Origin: an uncultured Clostridia bacterium
GTDB lineage: Bacteria; Bacillota; Clostridia; Christensenellales; Aristaeellaceae
NCBI GenBank assembly: GCA_937907055.1
Contig: CALCTW010000112.1
Coordinates: forward strand, 1-20,949
Direction: 5' to 3'
Length of the DNA stretch: 20,949 bases
Below the pieces are notes generated by a model that was given only the letters and a program-made list of their open reading frames with translations, did no database searches and had not been told where the DNA came from. The position numbers and the translations under genes are program-made. Positions 13,284 through 19,487 of the stretch are shown here, piece after piece (position 1 is the stretch's first letter; every line of letters begins with the position of its first letter).

Positions 13284-14717
13284 ATGCTGAAAAACAAAAA
13301 TTCAAAAGCGATCCTGATCGTGATGCTGCTGGTCCTTGTGCTGGCGGTGCTCACCGGCTGTGTTTTCACGCCGCCGGATGAGAATAACAACGATCCTTCC
13401 AACAATACAGGGGTCATTCCCACCATCAATGTCCCGACACAGGTGCCTACGCCCACGACCGGGGTCATCACGCTGGTCACCACGGCGCCGACAAATGCCG
13501 GTGTGATCCTGCTGACGACCAATACCCCTGTCCCGGTCAATACCATCCCGGTGGATCAGAGCACGCCTACTGTTTCGCCCACCTTCATCTCCATCACGGC
13601 CACGCCCAGCCCCACTCCGGCCAGCCTCAAACTGGGCGCTTCGGGCGAAGCTGTTCGCGATCTGCAGAAGAAACTGCAGGCGCTGGGCTTCTACAAGGGC
13701 AATGTCGACGGCGACTACGGCGCCGGTACCGAACAGGCCGTAAAGGACTTCCAGAAGCAGTATGGTCTGGACGCGGACGGCAAGGCAGGCAGCAAGACTC
13801 TCAGCATTTTGGCCACGGCCAAGTCCACCAAGAAGCCTACCCCCACGCCCACTCCCAAATACACGCCTACCCCCAAGCCCACCGCTACCCCCAAGGCGAA
13901 CAGCTACAGCAATACCTACCTCAAGCTGGGCGACAGCGGTTCCAAGGTCAAACAGATGCAGGAACGCCTGATCTCTCTGGGCTATCTCAGCGGCAAGGCG
14001 ACCGGCAACTTCGATTCTACCACCCAGAAGGCGGTCACTGCTTTCCAGCGGCGTAATACCAGCTATTCTGACGGCATTGCCGGTCCGGATACTCTGTCTG
14101 TGCTCTACAGCACCAAGGCCAAGGGTACTTCTACCTCTGCCGGCACCATCGGTGTCAGCTACCGCAATGGCGACAGCGGCGACAAGGTCAAGGCCATTCA
14201 GCAGAAACTGAAGGATCTGGGCTATTTCAAGGGCACCTGCACCGGTACCTTCGGTACACAGACGGAAGAAGCCGTCCGCGCTTTCCAGAAGAAGAACGGC
14301 CTGACAGCGGATGGTATCGTCGGCACGGGCACCATGGAGAAGCTTTATTCCTCCAATGCCGTCAAGGCAGGTCAGACGCCGACTCCCAAGCCCACCAAGA
14401 CCCCCACGCCCAGGCCCACCGCCACCGTGAAGCATACGCCCACCGTGCCGCCGAACACCTACGTGCGCGTCACCAAGTCCCCCAATCAGAAGTACATCAA
14501 CCTTTATGAGGGCAATTACGGTACGCCGGTCGAGGAACTGCAGCGCGCGCTGAAGAATCAGGGCTACTTCTCCGGTAACGTGGATGGCTACTATGGCGAG
14601 CAGACCACGGCTGCCGTTAAGCGGTTCCAGAAGGCCAAGGGCCTCACGCAGGATGGTATCGCAGGCTTCGCCACGCAGACCGTCTTGTTTGAAGGCGCTT
14701 TCCCGGAGGGATCCTGA
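13284..14717 (+). CDS. Lipoprotein with four peptidoglycan-binding (PGB_1) repeats
   Basis: The protein has 477 residues from ATG 13284, with GGGAGG 8 bases upstream; the open frame before it is an out-of-frame overlap with the preceding HAD gene. The N-terminus (LKNKNSKAILIVMLLVLVLAVLTGC) is a lipoprotein signal with lipobox L-T-G-C, so it should be anchored on the outside of the membrane. A Thr/Pro/Val-rich stretch runs to about residue 112. Four peptidoglycan-binding domains (each about 62 residues, pattern G-x-V-x-x-L-Q...L-G-Y-x-x-G...D-G-x-x-G...T-x-x-A-V-x-x-F-Q...D-G-I-x-G) begin near residues 115, 213, 293 and 407. Pro-Thr-Lys linkers separate domains 1-2 and 3-4. No catalytic domain is visible. 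It probably tethers the membrane to the cell wall or acts as a scaffold. Confidence 0.9.
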   Translation: MLKNKNSKAILIVMLLVLVLAVLTGCVFTPPDENNNDPSNNTGVIPTINVPTQVPTPTTGVITLVTTAPTNAGVILLTTNTPVPVNTIPVDQSTPTVSPTFISITATPSPTPASLKLGASGEAVRDLQKKLQALGFYKGNVDGDYGAGTEQAVKDFQKQYGLDADGKAGSKTLSILATAKSTKKPTPTPTPKYTPTPKPTATPKANSYSNTYLKLGDSGSKVKQMQERLISLGYLSGKATGNFDSTTQKAVTAFQRRNTSYSDGIAGPDTLSVLYSTKAKGTSTSAGTIGVSYRNGDSGDKVKAIQQKLKDLGYFKGTCTGTFGTQTEEAVRAFQKKNGLTADGIVGTGTMEKLYSSNAVKAGQTPTPKPTKTPTPRPTATVKHTPTVPPNTYVRVTKSPNQKYINLYEGNYGTPVEELQRALKNQGYFSGNVDGYYGEQTTAAVKRFQKAKGLTQDGIAGFATQTVLFEGAFPEGS

Positions 14718-14740
14718 TCAAAATCCAAACGCATAAACCT

Positions 14741-14775
14741 AAAGGGGCAGTCACCTGTGTGTCTGCCCCTTTTTA
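14741..14775 (+). terminator. Terminator of the peptidoglycan-binding lipoprotein gene
   Basis: Stem AAAGGGGCAG (14741-14750) / CTGCCCCTTT (14763-14772) with a 12-base loop and a T run. Confidence 0.93.
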
Positions 14776-14824
14776 AGAAAAAACGGAGGTCTGACCGGCC
14801 TCTGCCTGATCCGGAGGAATTCTG

Positions 14825-15523
14825 ATGAGCGAATCTGCAAAGCGGGTCGTATGTCCCGCCTGCCTTAAGACTTTTGAACAGACCGGCGCGGCGTTCTGCC
14901 CCTTCTGCGGCAAGGCGCTTCCGCAGCAGGCGGCGCCGGAGCAGGAGGACGGCCTGACGGAGGAAGCCCGCGCGCTACTGAAGAAAGCAGGCACGATCAC
15001 CAATCTTTATGAACGCCGCAAGGTGCTCTGGCAGGCGCGGGAGCTTTGCCCGGATAATCTGACCATTGAGACCGAATTGCTTTTCATCGGCAACATTCCC
15101 GAAAAGAAAAGGACACTTGATTTTTCCATCATCAAGAGTTATCTGCTGCATATGTATGTGGAGCCGAAGGAGGTCGGGGCAAAGAATTTCCCGGCCAACC
15201 GCGAGGAACTGCAGCACGGTGAGCAGCTTCGCCGCTGTCTCGCGCTCGCTTCCGATCCCGATGCCTATCTGCGCATGTATCTGAGCCGTCTCAGCGATGA
15301 ATACATCCGCATTTTCCTGAAGGAAAGCTCCCGCTATGTCCAGTCCTTCCTGTCCTTCCGCATCGGCAAACTGGATAAGCAGCTCGCGGTCCCGGTCAAT
15401 CGCATGCTCAGCAATATCAGCGCAGATACGGAACTGGAGCCGGAATTCCGTGCCCTGCTCGCGTCTGCTGTCCGCGGCGCGTATAAAACCATGTTCGGCA
15501 CTGATGAATGGCTGAACGCGTAA
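14825..15523 (+). CDS. Zinc-ribbon protein of unknown function
   Basis: The protein has 232 residues. The start at ATG 14825 has GGAGGA 6 bases upstream. The N-terminus holds a zinc ribbon of two CPxC knuckles: C10-x2-C13 and C25-x2-C28. After a Gln/Pro/Glu-rich linker, the remaining 180 residues are mostly helical and soluble (LLKKAGTITNLYERRKVLWQARELCPDN..., ending in a segment with ISADTELEPEFRALLASAVRGAYKTMFG). I do not recognise this part as a known family. It is followed by a GNAT gene with only 14 bases between them, and the ribosome site of that gene overlaps its stop, so the two are cotranscribed. A role cannot be assigned from sequence. Confidence 0.8.
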   Translation: MSESAKRVVCPACLKTFEQTGAAFCPFCGKALPQQAAPEQEDGLTEEARALLKKAGTITNLYERRKVLWQARELCPDNLTIETELLFIGNIPEKKRTLDFSIIKSYLLHMYVEPKEVGAKNFPANREELQHGEQLRRCLALASDPDAYLRMYLSRLSDEYIRIFLKESSRYVQSFLSFRIGKLDKQLAVPVNRMLSNISADTELEPEFRALLASAVRGAYKTMFGTDEWLNA

Positions 15524-15537
15524 AGGAGAAAGCATTG

Positions 15538-16026
15538 ATGGAGATCAGAAAAGCGCTTCCGGCCGATCTGGATCATATTCTGCGTATCTATGCCGCCGCG
15601 CGGCAGTTCATGCGTGAAACAGGCAATCCCACCCAGTGGGGGGATCATTATCCGCCCCGGGACATGATCGAGCAGGATATCGCCGCCGGCCGCAGCTATG
15701 TCTGCGCGGAGGAGGGCGTTCCCTGCGCGGTCTTTGCCTTCATTCCGGGTATCGATCCCACCTATCTGAAGATCTATGAAGGCGCCTGGCTGAATGACGC
15801 GCCCTATGCCGCTGTGCACCGCGTGGCCAGTGATGGTACGCACAGGGGGATGATCGCGCGCATCATGGACTTCTGTCTGTCCTCCGGGCTGGATATCCGT
15901 ATCGATACCCACCGCGACAATAAGGTGATGCAGCATCAGCTGCTCAAGAATGGTTTTACCTATTGCGGCATCATTTATCTGGAGGATGGCGACGAACGCC
16001 TGGCTTATCAGCACGCCGCGCGTTGA
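15538..16026 (+). CDS. GNAT-family N-acetyltransferase
   Basis: The protein has 162 residues from ATG 15538, with AAGGAG 9 bases upstream overlapping the preceding stop; an in-frame TTG just before is less likely. It has the GNAT fold: EIRKALPADLDHILRIY at the start, the acetyl-CoA loop region in RVASDGTHRGMIARIMDF (a degenerate R/Q-x-x-G-x-G/A), and the C-terminal IDTHRDNKVMQHQLLKNGFTYCGIIYL with the usual L-x-K-x-G-F signature. Its acceptor (amine, protein or antibiotic) cannot be told. It forms a unit with the zinc-ribbon gene and ends at a bidirectional terminator. Confidence 0.88.
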   Translation: MEIRKALPADLDHILRIYAAARQFMRETGNPTQWGDHYPPRDMIEQDIAAGRSYVCAEEGVPCAVFAFIPGIDPTYLKIYEGAWLNDAPYAAVHRVASDGTHRGMIARIMDFCLSSGLDIRIDTHRDNKVMQHQLLKNGFTYCGIIYLEDGDERLAYQHAAR

Positions 16027-16041
16027 TCCGGAAATAAAAAC

Positions 16042-16092
16042 GAACCGCGTCTGCCGGGATCATTCCCGTCTTGTGACGCGGTTCATTTTGTT
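16042..16092. terminator. Bidirectional terminator between converging genes
   Basis: Outer stem GAACCGCGTC (16042-16051) / GACGCGGTTC (16075-16084), inner stem CGGGA (16055-16059) / TCCCG (16064-16068). T runs on the plus strand (16085-16095) and on the minus strand (complement of 16036-16040). It serves the GNAT gene and, from the other side, a minus-strand gene whose TAA at 16101 would lie about 17 bases before it. Confidence 0.92.
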
Positions 16093-16100
16093 TTTGCCCG

Positions 16101-16208
16101 TTATTGTATCGACGCGATCATCGCTTTGACGGTCTGGATCTTCTCCATCGTTTCATCCTTGCGTCTGAACAGTTCAGTCAGCACGATCACATTCTCTTCG
16201 GATCCCTA
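16101..16208 (-). other. Coding-like extension of the membrane-protein gene past an in-frame TAG
   Basis: The annotated stop of the minus-strand gene is TAG at 16208-16206. The same frame continues for 34 sense codons (beginning G-S-E-E-N-V-I-V-L-T-E-L and ending M-I-A-S-I-Q) and ends in TAA at 16103-16101, directly before the terminator. The extension is amphipathic, Glu/Lys/Arg-rich helix like the end of the preceding protein, and its codons look like those of the neighbours. Without it, the mRNA would have an unusual 105-base 3' tail with no stop in that frame. This suggests the gene really ends at 16101. Confidence 0.6.
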
Positions 16209-16808
16209 TGCTTTCAGTTCCGTGATCTTTTTGCTGATCATGTTCCATTCACTTATCAGATCCGCCTTTTTCTGTGTCAGCGTGTCAAGGGTCCATTCCT
16301 GCTCTCCAAACAGTTCGTCCATTTGTTCCGCGGGTTCCGCAGTTTTTTCCGCGGCTGCGGCGCTCGGAACGGCGGTTGGCTGCGCCTTGTCCTCCGCTTT
16401 TTGTGCTGCTTTACTCTCATCACGCTTGACAGCCCCCGGTGCTTTCGTCCGGATCGCGGCTCTTTCCGTGGCTTCCTGCAGCTGTTTTTTCGTGGTTTCA
16501 GGGTCGATCAGCAGCGCGGTCACAGTCTCCAGCTGCTTTTTCAGGTGCGAAATATCCTTGTTCTGGTTTTTCAGCATACGGTTCAGATCATCGATCTTTT
16601 CCGCCTGTTCAGCAGTGCGTCCCCACGCATAGATACACAGGCCGCTTACTGCCGCGCTGATGAGACTGCCGATCAATACACTGAGACCGGTCAGGAACGG
16701 CATGCCGCTGAACCACAGCGCGATGGCGGCAATGGTTCCCGCTGCCGCGCAGGCGATGAGAGAGCACCAGGCCAGGATCTTTACTTTTCTGCCAATATTA
16801 TCAAACAT
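16206..16808 (-). CDS. Membrane protein of the MFDNIG family with coiled-coil tail
   Basis: By the standard code this is 200 residues, or 235 if the TAG at codon 201 is read as an amino acid. The start at ATG 16808 (M-F-D-N-I-G-R-K-V-K-I-L-A) has GGAGG 7 bases upstream. Two hydrophobic segments, about residues 14-34 and 38-63, are followed by a predicted coiled coil (EQAEKIDDLNRMLKNQNKDI onward), an Ala/Pro/Lys-rich linker and a last helix DTLTQKKADLISEWNMISKKITELKA. The N-terminal motif, the order of the two membrane helices and the G-L and Y-x-x-G positions match the protein at 1166-1624, so the two are paralogues with different tails. No function is known to me. It lies downstream of the aldolase gene behind a terminator. 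Confidence 0.8.
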   Translation of the reverse strand: MFDNIGRKVKILAWCSLIACAAAGTIAAIALWFSGMPFLTGLSVLIGSLISAAVSGLCIYAWGRTAEQAEKIDDLNRMLKNQNKDISHLKKQLETVTALLIDPETTKKQLQEATERAAIRTKAPGAVKRDESKAAQKAEDKAQPTAVPSAAAAEKTAEPAEQMDELFGEQEWTLDTLTQKKADLISEWNMISKKITELKA

Positions 16809-16915
16809 CGATCTGCCTCCGTTATACATTTTTTATTCATGCTTGCGTTTCACGCGGGATCTCCGCAGGAGAAACAGCTGTTGTCGCGTTTTTTACTTTG
16901 TTTTGTCATGCATAC

Positions 16916-16955
16916 GAAAAAGTGTGTCCCGTGATCGCGGGACACGCTTTTTGAA
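16916..16955. terminator. Terminator of the aldolase gene (bidirectional)
   Basis: AAAAAGTGTGTCCCG (16916-16930 or so) pairs with CGGGACACGCTTTTT with one G-U pair and a TGATCG loop. Flanking A and T runs make it work on both strands; the minus-strand T run serves the aldolase gene. Confidence 0.92.
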
Positions 16956-16986
16956 ATCAGAACAGACACGTCGGCCTGACGGATCG

Positions 16987-17964
16987 TCAGTCGGTCATCG
17001 CGATCTCCTGATAGAAATCGGCGTAATCGGTACGCTTTTCCTTGGTGAAGGCGATGGCGGTGCGCGGATGCTGATCCAGCAGACCGGTGATCAGGTACTG
17101 CAGATCATAGCCCCAGACAACGCCCTGCTGCTTAAGCTGCACCATGTGCTCCTGCACAAAGCGGAAGGCCTCGTATTCGTGATACTTGGGGTTCTTCAGG
17201 AAGCCCAGCAGCAGCTCCATCGCGCAGTTGCCCGCACCGCGGCCCATGGCGTTGTAGGTCGCGTCCAGATAATTGACGCCGTCGCCCACGCACTCAATGG
17301 TGTTGGCGAACGCCAACTGCTGGTTGTTGTGGGCGTGGATGCCCAGTTCCTTGCCGCTCTTTTCGGACATCTCACGGTAGATATCCACCACACGGGCCAT
17401 TTCCTCGGGATACAGCGAGCCGTAGCTGTCCACGATGTAGACGACATCCACGGGGGACTGTCCCAGCATGGTCAGCGCCTGACGGATGTCGGATTCCTGA
17501 CCGTTGGAGATCGCCATGATGTTGCAGCTGACCTCATAGCCCTTCTTCTTCGCGTCCTCGATCATCTCGATCGCGCCGGGGATCTGATGCAGATAGCACG
17601 CCACGCGGATCATATCCACGGGGCTCTCGGCCTTGGGCGCGATATCGGTCTTGAAGTCGCAGCGGCCTACATCGGCCATCACGCTGATCTTGGGGCCGTT
17701 GGCGTTATCGCCCACAAACTTGCGGATATCCTCATCGGTGGAAAATTTCCAGGGACCGAAATCATCAACCTTGAAAAGGCGCTTGGAGGCGCGGTAGCCG
17801 AACTCCATATAGTCCACACCGGCCAGCTTGTTGGTTTCATAAAGGGCTTTCACAAATTCAGGCGTGAAACGGAAGTCATTTACCAGACCGCCGTCACGCA
17901 GGGTGGCGTCCAGTACACGGATGGCCGGACGGAACCCCATCAATTGCTTTAATTCTTTTTCCAT
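16987..17964 (-). CDS. DRE-TIM (HMG-CoA lyase-like) aldolase family protein
   Basis: The protein has 325 residues with a TIM-barrel of the HMGL-like / 4-hydroxy-2-oxovalerate aldolase superfamily. The start VLDATLRDGGLVNDFRF holds the catalytic R-D-G-G loop and metal-binding Asp; IHAHNNQQLAFANT near residue 210 gives the two metal-binding histidines (H-x-H), and YLDATYNAMGRGAGNCAMELLL is the matching C-terminal signature. The reaction is probably a carbon-carbon cleavage or condensation with a divalent metal. The partner dehydrogenase that usually lies next to 4-hydroxy-2-oxovalerate aldolase is absent, and it is not a 2-isopropylmalate synthase by length. The start at ATG 17964 has GAAGGGA about 10 bases upstream. 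The gene is monocistronic, with its own promoter and terminator. Confidence 0.85.
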   Translation of the reverse strand: MEKELKQLMGFRPAIRVLDATLRDGGLVNDFRFTPEFVKALYETNKLAGVDYMEFGYRASKRLFKVDDFGPWKFSTDEDIRKFVGDNANGPKISVMADVGRCDFKTDIAPKAESPVDMIRVACYLHQIPGAIEMIEDAKKKGYEVSCNIMAISNGQESDIRQALTMLGQSPVDVVYIVDSYGSLYPEEMARVVDIYREMSEKSGKELGIHAHNNQQLAFANTIECVGDGVNYLDATYNAMGRGAGNCAMELLLGFLKNPKYHEYEAFRFVQEHMVQLKQQGVVWGYDLQYLITGLLDQHPRTAIAFTKEKRTDYADFYQEIAMTD

Positions 17965-17979
17965 AAACGATGCTTCCCT

Positions 17980-18001
17980 TCTTATGCGCGTCTTATGCGC
18001 G
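17980..18001. repeat. 11-bp tandem duplication TCTTATGCGCG x2
   Basis: Two exact copies stand side by side in the aldolase 5' leader, between promoter and start codon, followed by TGCGCGCG. Possibly a slippage product. Confidence 0.8.
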
Positions 18002-18020
18002 TGCGCGCGAGGTGAATCAA

Positions 18021-18049
18021 ATCATATCATCATCTGCGGGTTTATTCAA
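18021..18049 (-). promoter_or_regulatory. Promoter of the aldolase gene
   Basis: On the minus strand: TTGAAT (18049-18044), 17-bp spacer, TATGAT (18026-18021). The leader to the start codon is about 50 bases. Confidence 0.8.
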
Positions 18050-18142
18050 TCGGTTCCGCTGTTCTTTGACTGTACGAAATACGTTTCCCGCGTTTTCTCC
18101 GGCAGAATACAGCCGTTTTTCGCTGTGATCCGAGGGCGCGGA

Positions 18143-18170
18143 ACGGGAAAAACACGGGAACCGACGGGAA
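18143..18170. repeat. Three ACGGGAA repeats at helical spacing
   Basis: ACGGGAA occurs at 18143, 18154 and 18164, that is every 10-11 bp, on one face of the helix. CGGGAAA also occurs inverted near 18087-18093. They may bind a regulator of the aldolase gene or of cggR; none is identified. Confidence 0.4.
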
Positions 18171-18290
18171 AACAGAGGCGTTTCATGCCGTGAGCGGCGC
18201 ATTTGCGCGCGGCAAAGTAAAATGCCCGTTTTTCCTTGTAATTATTACGTTTTTGTTATTGTTTTTTCGGTGTTATTTCTTAAATTCACC

Positions 18291-18319
18291 TTTACTTTCA
18301 AGGGCTGATATGGTATACT
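18291..18319 (+). promoter_or_regulatory. Promoter of cggR-pgk-tpiA
   Basis: TTTACT (18291-18296), a 17-bp spacer and TATACT (18314-18319) preceded by TGG, an extended -10. Transcription should start near 18326. Confidence 0.75.
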
Positions 18320-18331
18320 TTTAGATGTATG

Positions 18332-18366
18332 TGGGGCAGATTTTGCCCACTGGGGCAACAATTGCC
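18332..18366. promoter_or_regulatory. Tandem operator, probable CggR binding site
   Basis: TGGGGCA occurs at 18332 and 18351 (19-bp period), each followed by a TTGCC half: GGGCA-N5-TGCCC centred at 18341 and GGCAA-N3-TTGCC centred at 18360. It lies just downstream of the expected transcription start. B. subtilis CggR likewise binds two direct repeats with a similar period downstream of its promoter, though with a different sequence (CGGGAC...TGTC). Confidence 0.65.
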
Positions 18367-18382
18367 AAACAGGAGGTCGCGC

Positions 18383-19414
18383 ATGCAGGATGAGATACTT
18401 TCCCTGCTCAAGGCCATCGCGCCGGAGCAGATGGAGGAGATCGGAAGGCGCGCGCAAGTCCTCACCGGCATTGAGAACATGCAGCCCGTCGGGCGCAGGG
18501 CATTGGCCGCAAGGCTGAACCTGCCCGAGAGGGAAGTGCGTGCGGTCGCCACATCTCTCCGGGATCAGGGCCTTCTGCAGATGAATGCCGCCGGCATGCA
18601 GCTGACACAGAAGGCTTCGGAAGTCCTTCCCGGTGCCCGTGATCTCAGTCAGGCGCTCTTCGGTCTCACCAAGCTCGAACGCGCGCTGGAGGGTCTGCTG
18701 GGCATCTCTTCTGTCACCGTCATCAGCGGCAATGCCGATCTGGATCCCCAGGTGCTGAAGGATGTCGGCAAGTCGGCAGCGCATCGCGTCCACCGTCTTT
18801 TGCAAAGCGGGATGACCATGGCGGTCACCGGCGGCAAGACGATGCGTGAGGTCGCGGCCGGCATGCAGTCAGCTACGCCCATGAATATCATGGTCGTGCC
18901 TGCGCGCGGCGGAATGGGCACAGATGTGGAAAGTCAGGCCAATGTGATCGCGGCGGATATCGCCCAGCGTCTGGGCGGCCACTACCGTGTCATGCACCTG
19001 CCGGATTCGCTCGATCAGGAAGCATTGGATGAAATGCGCCGCCTGCCCGAGGTGCGGGAAGCGCTTGAGCTGCTTCAGCACGCGGAGCTGGTGGTCCACG
19101 GCGTAGGTCGCGCGGATATCATGGCGAAGGCGCGCGTTCTCAATGCGGAAACGAGAGAGCTGCTGCGCGAGCGGGATGCCGTAGGGGAGGCATTCGGCGA
19201 TTTCTTCAACCGGAACGGAGATACAGTTTATCAGATGAGCACTGTCTCCACCGGGCTCGGCAAACTGCATTCCGGGGCCAGAATGGTCGCGGTCGCCGCA
19301 GGGGCCGGCAAAGCGGAAGCCATCATTGCCGCCATGCGGCATGAGGCCCACGATTCGCTCATCACAGATGAAGGCGCGGCAAGCCGCATCGTCAGCCTGC
19401 TCACCGCCCGGTAA
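18383..19414 (+). CDS. cggR: Central glycolytic genes regulator (SorC family)
   Basis: The 343-residue protein has an N-terminal winged helix (residues 1-70; VGRRALAARLNLPEREVRAVATSLRDQGLL) and a C-terminal SorC sugar-phosphate-binding domain. The latter contains VAVTGGKTMREVAAGM-like, VVPARGGMGTDVESQANVIA, LVVHGVGRADIMAKAR and the GAVGE-like DAVGEAFGDFFN stretches seen in CggR, where fructose 1,6-bisphosphate binds and releases DNA. The start at ATG 18383 has AGGAGG 6 bases upstream. It is followed by pgk and tpiA, the order known from CggR-controlled glycolytic operons, but gapA is missing between. It probably represses its own operon when glycolytic flux is low. The call as CggR rather than another SorC protein rests on motifs plus context. 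Confidence 0.9.
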   Translation: MQDEILSLLKAIAPEQMEEIGRRAQVLTGIENMQPVGRRALAARLNLPEREVRAVATSLRDQGLLQMNAAGMQLTQKASEVLPGARDLSQALFGLTKLERALEGLLGISSVTVISGNADLDPQVLKDVGKSAAHRVHRLLQSGMTMAVTGGKTMREVAAGMQSATPMNIMVVPARGGMGTDVESQANVIAADIAQRLGGHYRVMHLPDSLDQEALDEMRRLPEVREALELLQHAELVVHGVGRADIMAKARVLNAETRELLRERDAVGEAFGDFFNRNGDTVYQMSTVSTGLGKLHSGARMVAVAAGAGKAEAIIAAMRHEAHDSLITDEGAASRIVSLLTAR

Positions 19415-19424
19415 ACCCGTTTTG

Positions 19425-19440
19425 AAGCCCAAAGGGCTTT
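19425..19440 (+). other. Short stem-loop between cggR and pgk
   Basis: AAGCCC (19425-19430), AAA loop, GGGCTT (19434-19439), then TAAATAG. There is no good T run, so it looks like a processing or stability element rather than a terminator. In B. subtilis the cggR-gapA mRNA is cut near such a structure, giving different amounts of regulator and enzymes. Confidence 0.45.
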
Positions 19441-19487
19441 AAATAGCACAACCTGTCAACATGAATGTGAAAAGGAGTGTCCTCATC

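Larger units (their letters stand above)
17965..18382. other. 418-bp divergent intergenic region between the aldolase gene and cggR
   Basis: No convincing gene was seen. It holds an 11-bp tandem duplication (17980-18001), the aldolase promoter (18021-18049), three phased ACGGGAA repeats (18143-18170) with a reverse copy near 18087-18093, a T-rich stretch (18230-18290) and the cggR promoter and operator (18291-18366). Confidence 0.7.

Noticed and set aside
15508..15537. Longer GNAT start inside the zinc-ribbon gene
   Set aside because: The ATG at 15538 has AAGGAG at good distance and gives the normal family N-terminus.
16660..17952. A 430-codon plus-strand open frame opposite the aldolase
   Set aside because: It has the composition of a shadow and the minus strand encodes a full DRE-TIM protein with promoter and terminator.
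17864..18193. Plus-strand open frame of 109 codons in the gap before cggR
   Set aside because: It starts inside the aldolase antisense region, with no ribosome site and no recognisable protein features.
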